Of a DNA stretch of 10,008 bases, positions 6,221 through 10,008 are shown in pieces. Numbering within the stretch: position 1 is the stretch's first letter; every line of letters starts with the position of its first letter. The stretch comes from an uncultured Acinetobacter sp. GTDB lineage: Bacteria; Pseudomonadota; Gammaproteobacteria; Pseudomonadales; Moraxellaceae. The stretch is taken from NCBI GenBank assembly GCA_900766635.1, contig CAAFWA010000286.1, positions 1 to 10,008 on the forward strand. The letters run 5' to 3'. The notes beneath the pieces were generated by a model. The model did not search any database. It was not told the DNA's origin and saw nothing but the letters and a program-made list of their open reading frames with translations. A program made the translations under genes and the position numbers.

Positions 6221-7378
6221 ATGAAGCTTCGTGCATTGTCAGCAGCATTATTCAGCGCTGCTTTACCGCTGGGTGCTGTTGCAGCAGGTTTAGACCGTTC
6301 AGGTCAATCAATCGCTGCATTTTTACAACCTGGCAATTATGCAGAAGCAGGCATTTCTATTCTTGATCCGACTGTCAGTGGTGTCGGCGCAGATCGACGC
6401 GCTGTGAGTGATATGGGCGATGATTACTATTTCCCAACTGCCGCAGTCAAAGTGCAAGTCAATGATCAGGTTTCTCTGGGTTTACTTTACGATCAACCTT
6501 ATGGTGCAGATGCCACTTACGCCGCCGAGAGCTTTATGTTTGGTAATGGTGTTGAGGGGACTACTGTTGAAGTACGTACCAACAATTTAACTGCTTTAAT
6601 GGGCTACCAACCGAATGAAAATTGGAACTTTTATGCAGGACCTGTTTGGCAAACAGTAGAAGCAGACATTAAGTTACGTGGTCAAGCTTATGGTGGCAAC
6701 GGCAAACTTGGTACCTACGATATTAAAGTCGATCAAGAACCTGCTTTTGGTTGGATCGCAGGGATGGCTTATCAAATTCCTGAAATTGCGTTAAAAGCAG
6801 CCATCACTTATCGCTCAGAAATCGAACATAAAGCCACTGCTACAGAAACCACTAAACTCCCTGTACCCTCTTTAAGTGAACTTCGTTCAACTGTTCAAGC
6901 AACAACACCGCAATCGGTGAATTTGGATTTGCAAACTGGGATTGCGGCAGATACCTTAGCTTTTGCCAATGTACGTTGGGTACATTGGAGTCAGTTTGCA
7001 GTTAAACCTACCTTATTGGGCAATATTAGCCAAATGGGTGCACCGTATGTGCGTCAAAACTTAATTGATTACACAGATGATCAATGGTCTGCAAATGTCG
7101 GTGTAGGTCGTAAATTCAATGCCAAATGGTCAGGCAGCGCAGCACTTGGTTATGACTCAGGTGCAGGTAACCCAATTACCACACTTGGCCCAACAGAGGG
7201 GTATTGGAACATTGGCTTAGGGGCGCAATATAGCCCTGCTGAACACTACTTTATTCAAGGTGGCGTGAAGTATTTTTGGTTAGGCGATGCCATGGCACAA
7301 ACAGGTCAAACACGTGTGGGTGAATTTTCTGATAACCATGCTTTAGGTTATGGCCTAAAAATGGGTTACAGATTCTAA
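6221..7378 (+). CDS. FadL/OmpP1-family outer-membrane long-chain fatty acid channel (paralogue 2)
   Basis: This 385-residue barrel is a tandem paralogue of the preceding gene and should also sit in the outer membrane as a channel for fatty acids or similar hydrophobic compounds. An upstream in-frame ATG at 6212 overlaps the Shine-Dalgarno AAGGA (6208-6212); the ATG at 6221, eight bases after it, is the better start and gives a standard signal peptide cleaved after AVA (residue 21) to yield AGLDRSGQ. Conserved blocks match paralogue 1 at the same places: DYYFP (68-72), DQPYGADATY (91-100), YRSEIEH (198-204), TTPQSVNLDLQTG (228-240), DQWSANVGVGRK (287-298), terminal GLKMGYRF. Relative to paralogue 1 it lacks about 47 residues after position 104, 17 after about 210 and 7 after about 265, and has about four extra near 160. 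At 385 residues it is short for the family (E. coli FadL 446). It ends at a bidirectional terminator facing thrH. Confidence 0.93.
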   Translation: MKLRALSAALFSAALPLGAVAAGLDRSGQSIAAFLQPGNYAEAGISILDPTVSGVGADRRAVSDMGDDYYFPTAAVKVQVNDQVSLGLLYDQPYGADATYAAESFMFGNGVEGTTVEVRTNNLTALMGYQPNENWNFYAGPVWQTVEADIKLRGQAYGGNGKLGTYDIKVDQEPAFGWIAGMAYQIPEIALKAAITYRSEIEHKATATETTKLPVPSLSELRSTVQATTPQSVNLDLQTGIAADTLAFANVRWVHWSQFAVKPTLLGNISQMGAPYVRQNLIDYTDDQWSANVGVGRKFNAKWSGSAALGYDSGAGNPITTLGPTEGYWNIGLGAQYSPAEHYFIQGGVKYFWLGDAMAQTGQTRVGEFSDNHALGYGLKMGYRF

Positions 7379-7409
7379 AAAAAAGGGCGCTTAAAGCGCC
7401 CTTTTTTTT
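7377..7409. terminator. Bidirectional terminator between fadL paralogue 2 and thrH
   Basis: GGGCGC (7385-7390), loop TTAAA, GCGCCC (7396-7401) is flanked by eight A on the left (7377-7384) and eight T on the right (7402-7409), so it makes a GC-rich hairpin with a U-tract on either strand. It lies directly between the two convergent stop codons; its left A-run even begins inside the fadL TAA codon. Confidence 0.95.
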
Positions 7410-7417
7410 GCTATTCC

Positions 7418-8035
7418 TTATGCTGGAATATCACGTACAGATGCGTTACGAATCGCTTCTTTTAACGCAGCATAACCATGGATTGGTGGGAATTGTGGGA
7501 ATTCAGCAATCACGTTATCTGGTGCATCAAATAAGAAACCTGCATCAGCTTCACCGAGCATTGTGGTGTCGTTATATGAATCGCCTGCTGCAATGACACG
7601 GAAATTTAAACCATGTAAAGCTTTGACTGCTTGGCGTTTTTGGTCTGGTTGACGTAATTTATAATTAGTAATCATACCATTTTCATCTGTCTCTAATTTG
7701 TGACAGAAAATGGTTGGCCACCCGAGTTGTTGCATTAAAGGATGTGCAAACTCATAGAATGTGTCTGATAAAATGATCAATTGGAAATGTGTACGTACCC
7801 ATTCCACAAATTCTTTTGCACCCTCAAACGGCCCCATGTCGGCAATGACAGCTTGAATGTCATTTAAACCTAAACCGTGTTGTTTTAAGATATTTAAACG
7901 CTGTGTCATCAACACATCATAGTCAGGGATATCACGTGTGGTCGCTTCAAGTTCTTTGATACCTGTTTTTTTGGCAAAGTTAATCCAAATTTCAGGTACC
8001 AATACCCCTTCTAAATCCAAACAAACGATTTCCAT
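7418..8035 (-). CDS. thrH: ThrH, bifunctional phosphoserine phosphatase / phosphoserine:homoserine phosphotransferase
   Basis: This 205-residue cytosolic HAD-superfamily enzyme dephosphorylates phosphoserine and, in the Pseudomonas aeruginosa homologue, can pass the phosphate to homoserine, linking serine and threonine synthesis. HAD motif I is DLEGVLVPE (7-15; D7 the nucleophile, with the ThrH-type E9 instead of the second Asp), motif II is SDT (90-92), K133 is a candidate motif III lysine, and motif IV is GDSYND (151-156). The blocks ATTRDIPDYDVLM (31-43) and LSDTFYEF (89-96) are diagnostic of ThrH rather than SerB. The length equals that of the Pseudomonas protein (205). A TTG lies in frame at 8047, but the ATG at 8035 is preceded by GGGAG (8045-8041) at five bases and starts the conserved MEIVCLDLEG. 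The gene is divergent from cysH and convergent with the second fadL. Confidence 0.95.
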   Translation of the reverse strand: MEIVCLDLEGVLVPEIWINFAKKTGIKELEATTRDIPDYDVLMTQRLNILKQHGLGLNDIQAVIADMGPFEGAKEFVEWVRTHFQLIILSDTFYEFAHPLMQQLGWPTIFCHKLETDENGMITNYKLRQPDQKRQAVKALHGLNFRVIAAGDSYNDTTMLGEADAGFLFDAPDNVIAEFPQFPPIHGYAALKEAIRNASVRDIPA

Positions 8036-8040
8036 GGTTT

Positions 8041-8099
8041 CTCCCAAATAGCCATTTAAAAAAGCCCCTTATCATAGCGTAATGGCTGCATAACGGGAG
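8041..8099 (-). promoter_or_regulatory. Nested inverted repeat covering the thrH ribosome binding site
   Basis: On the minus strand CTCCC (8099-8095) and GCCATT (8086-8081) are complementary, in nested order, to AATGGC (8056-8051) and GGGAG (8045-8041). The last arm is the thrH Shine-Dalgarno. The fold would be a five-base stem, an internal loop, a six-base stem and a 24-base apical loop, hiding the ribosome binding site. A possible -10 box, TATGAT (8076-8071), lies inside the apical loop; transcription from it would omit the distal arms, so the structure would matter only for a transcript starting farther upstream. On the plus strand the same dyad ends in nine T (8100-8108). Confidence 0.35.
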
Positions 8100-8141
8100 T
8101 TTTTTTTTAAATCTATTTTATTCATAAGTATTTTATTTTTA

Positions 8142-8152
8142 CTGCTAAGCAG
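8142..8152. repeat. Short palindrome in the thrH-cysH divergent region
   Basis: CTGCT-A-AGCAG is a perfect eleven-base palindrome in AT-rich DNA, 82 bases upstream of the cysH start. Its position is compatible with a regulator site for cysH, which is controlled by CysB in related bacteria, but CysB sites are poorly conserved and I cannot assign it. Confidence 0.3.
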
Positions 8153-8234
8153 ATAAATTCAATTGCATTAAAATATTTGATCAATCAAGTTATATAGGTT
8201 TTGAAGTCTCCAAGCCTATTTGCCAGGAACGCTC

Positions 8235-8966
8235 ATGACAACCATCCCCACCATTGATCTCGTAGATGCCCTTGCGGCAGAGTATGCAGAAAAATCTCCG
8301 CTTGAGATTATGGCCTTGGCCTTATCCAAACAAGGCGACATTGCCATTTCTTTCTCAGGTGCAGAAGATGTGGTATTGATTGATATGGCTGCCAATTTAG
8401 GCAAACCATTTCGTGTATTTAGCTTAGATACAGGTCGTTTGCACCCTGAAACCTATCAATTTATTGATACAGTACGTCAGCACTACAACATTGATATTGA
8501 AATTTGCTTCCCTGAAAGCGAAGCGGTACAGCAACTCGTGACCGAAAAAGGCATGTTTAGCTTTTTTAAAGATGGCCATCAAGAATGTTGTGGCGTGCGT
8601 AAAGTGGCTCCACTACGCAAAAAACTTGCTACCTTAGATGGTTGGATTACCGGTCAACGTAAAGACCAAAGCCCAGGCACTCGTAATGACATTCCTGTAA
8701 TTCAAGCAGATGCAGGTTTTTCAGGCATCGGTAAACAATTGATTAAATATAATCCGCTTGCCAATTGGTCAAGTGCGGATGTATGGAATTATATTCGTTT
8801 GATGGAAATTCCATATAATCCACTACATGCGCGTGGTTTTACCTCAATTGGTTGTGAACCATGTACACGTGCAGTGTTGCCAAATCAACATGAACGTGAG
8901 GGGCGTTGGTGGTGGGAAGAAGCCACCCATAAAGAATGCGGCTTACATGCAGGTAATTTAAAATAA
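8235..8966 (+). CDS. cysH: Assimilatory adenylyl-sulfate (APS) reductase, [4Fe-4S] type
   Basis: This 243-residue cytosolic enzyme reduces activated sulfate to sulfite with thioredoxin in cysteine biosynthesis. The PAPS-reductase/ATP-pyrophosphatase fold is seen in SFSGAED (39-45, the modified PP-loop), [11 protein letters not shown] (63-73) and [12 protein letters not shown] (139-150). Four cysteines in the pattern C118-C119 and C207-EP-C210 are the iron-sulfur ligands that distinguish APS reductases from the cluster-free PAPS reductases of enterobacteria. C235 in ECGLHAG (234-240) is the catalytic cysteine. The in-frame TTG at 8220 is upstream of AGGA (8225-8228); the ATG at 8235, six bases after that site, is the start. 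The gene is followed directly by a terminator, so it is monocistronic, and it diverges from thrH. Confidence 0.95.
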   Translation: MTTIPTIDLVDALAAEYAEKSPLEIMALALSKQGDIAISFSGAEDVVLIDMAANLGKPFRVFSLDTGRLHPETYQFIDTVRQHYNIDIEICFPESEAVQQLVTEKGMFSFFKDGHQECCGVRKVAPLRKKLATLDGWITGQRKDQSPGTRNDIPVIQADAGFSGIGKQLIKYNPLANWSSADVWNYIRLMEIPYNPLHARGFTSIGCEPCTRAVLPNQHEREGRWWWEEATHKECGLHAGNLK

Positions 8967-8970
8967 AATT

Positions 8971-8999
8971 AAAGCCATTGCTTGCAATGGCTTTTTTTT
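8971..8999 (+). terminator. Rho-independent terminator of cysH
   Basis: AAAGCCATTG (8971-8980), loop CTTG, CAATGGCTTT (8985-8994) forms a perfect ten-base stem and is followed by further T to 8999. It starts four bases after the cysH stop codon. Confidence 0.93.
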
Positions 9000-9020
9000 G
9001 CCCATTTAAGCGCTTGCTAT

Positions 9021-9048
9021 TTTGTCGCGTGACAAAGATTTATATACT
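9021..9048 (+). promoter_or_regulatory. Candidate promoter and operator of the wax ester synthase gene
   Basis: TTTGTC-GCGT-GACAAA (9021-9036) is an inverted repeat with perfect six-base arms. Six bases after it lies TATACT (9043-9048), a five-of-six match to the -10 consensus, which predicts a start near 9055 and a leader of about 55 bases. The palindrome would cover the -35 region, where the hexamer TTTTGT at 9020-9025 is a weak match at 17-base spacing. A repressor or an activator could act from this place; the regulator is unknown. Confidence 0.45.
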
Positions 9049-9112
9049 GCAGCGTATTGCCGATTATCATTCTAACAACTCCTTGAAAAAAATAGTCTAG
9101 AGGCCACCTATG

Positions 9113-10008
9113 ATGCGTCCGCTCCATCCGCTTGATTTTTTGTTTTTGTCTTTAGAAAAACGCCAGCAGCCTATGCATGTGGGCGGACTATTTTTATTTC
9201 AAATTCCACCACACGCCAAAGATACCTTTATTCAAGATTTAGTCACCGACATTCGTATCAATAAAATGATTCCTGTGCCGCCATTTAACAATAAATTGAG
9301 CGGTTTATTTTGGGACAATGATCCAGACTTTGATCTTGAACATCATTTTCGCCATATTGCCCTGCCCCACCCTGGGCGTATTCGTGAGCTTCTAACCTAT
9401 GTGTCACAAGAGCATAGTAGTCTGCTTGATCGTGCTAAACCGCTTTGGACTTGTCATTTAATTGAAGGGATTGAAGGTGGTCGTTTTGCCATGTACTTTA
9501 AAATCCATCATTCGATGATTGATGGTGTTGCAGGCATGCGCTTATTAGAAAAATCCTTTTCGCGTGATCCACAGCATCAAGGCATTACAGCACCTTGGTG
9601 CATTGCCAATAGAAGAACTGAACGTCTTACCCATCCTGAAGCGCCTATGAGTCAATTTAAAAAATTTACTCGTATCGTACAAGGTCAAATCAAAGCCACT
9701 CCTACAGTCTTCAATGAATTAGCTAAAGCTTTAAAAGATAAGAAAAATCAACATCCTGATTATGTCTCAAGTTTTCAAGCGCCAAGCACTATTTTTAATC
9801 AACGTGTCAGCGCATCACGTCGTTTTGCCGCGCAATCGTTTGAATTGGCACGTTTACGTCGGATTGCACAACACTTTAATGTGACCATTAATGATGTAGT
9901 TTTAGCGATTTGCGCTGGAGCTTTACGTGAATATTTAATCAAGCAACAGGCGTTACCTAAAAAGCCCATGATTGCGATGGTGCCGACTTCAATACGTCAA
10001 GATGATTC
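9113..10008 (+). CDS. atfA: Bifunctional wax ester synthase / diacylglycerol acyltransferase (WS/DGAT), partial
   Basis: The gene runs off the right edge after 298 complete codons; the family is about 450-475 residues. WS/DGAT transfers acyl groups from acyl-CoA to long-chain alcohols or diacylglycerol, making wax esters and triacylglycerol for lipid inclusions at the inner face of the membrane. The N-terminus (MRPLHPLDFLFLSLEKRQQP) and most following blocks match the A. baylyi ADP1 AtfA sequence as I recall it. The catalytic motif HHSMIDG is at 132-138, the same position as in ADP1 (H132, H133). PLW (110-112) and TINDVVLA (about 268-275), which includes the conserved ND pair, are also present. 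Two ATGs stand in tandem (9110 and 9113); AGAGG (9099-9103) is six or nine bases upstream. I take 9113 because ADP1 begins MRPLHP. It has its own promoter region after the cysH terminator. Confidence 0.95.
   Translation, partial: MRPLHPLDFLFLSLEKRQQPMHVGGLFLFQIPPHAKDTFIQDLVTDIRINKMIPVPPFNNKLSGLFWDNDPDFDLEHHFRHIALPHPGRIRELLTYVSQEHSSLLDRAKPLWTCHLIEGIEGGRFAMYFKIHHSMIDGVAGMRLLEKSFSRDPQHQGITAPWCIANRRTERLTHPEAPMSQFKKFTRIVQGQIKATPTVFNELAKALKDKKNQHPDYVSSFQAPSTIFNQRVSASRRFAAQSFELARLRRIAQHFNVTINDVVLAICAGALREYLIKQQALPKKPMIAMVPTSIRQDD

Noticed and set aside
8163..8196. TTGCAT ... TATATA as the cysH promoter
   Set aside because: The spacing between the hexamers is about 22 bases, outside the working range, and no better -35 fits TATATA.
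1..10008. Defence system, CRISPR array, prophage or insertion sequence
   Set aside because: I looked for spaced direct repeats, terminal inverted repeats with target duplications, transposase or nuclease motifs and abrupt composition changes and found none.

Overview
The window is about 10 kb of ordinary chromosomal DNA from a gammaproteobacterium, most probably Acinetobacter. The evidence is low GC content with AT-rich spacers, a PrpF-type methylaconitate isomerase, a Pseudomonas/Acinetobacter-type ThrH, a [4Fe-4S] APS reductase, and above all a wax ester synthase/DGAT that closely resembles (from memory) the A. baylyi ADP1 enzyme. I see no transposase, integrase, phage gene, CRISPR array or defence system.

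Layout, left to right. (1) 1-709, minus strand: the N-terminal 236 codons of prpF (methylcitrate cycle), running off the left edge. (2) 710-1028: an AT-rich divergent promoter region with inverted repeats. (3) 1029-2387, plus: an AroP-like aromatic amino acid permease with a TTG start, closed by a strong terminator. (4) 2457-2532, plus: tRNA-Arg(CCU). (5) 2644-4401, plus: a 585-residue soluble helical protein that I do not recognise. (6) 4541-5902 and 6221-7378, plus: two tandem FadL/OmpP1-type outer-membrane channels, each followed by its own terminator. (7) 7418-8035, minus: thrH, convergent with the second fadL paralogue and sharing a bidirectional terminator with it. (8) 8235-8966, plus: cysH, divergent from thrH, with its own terminator. 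(9) 9113 to the right edge, plus: the N-terminal 298 codons of the wax ester synthase/DGAT.

Almost every gene is a separate transcription unit: there are five convincing hairpin-plus-T-run or hairpin signals and hardly any operon structure. A loose lipid theme links the genes: FadL channels import long-chain fatty acids, WS/DGAT stores acyl chains as wax esters or triacylglycerol, and PrpF handles the propionyl-CoA left from odd-chain fatty acids and some amino acids. ThrH and CysH are amino-acid and sulfur biosynthesis housekeeping genes. The points most worth a second look are non-coding (a nested inverted repeat that could sequester the thrH ribosome binding site; a palindrome just upstream of the wax-synthase -10 box; a palindrome on the likely prpF promoter), plus the short plug and divergent loops of the FadL pair and the unidentified 585-residue protein.
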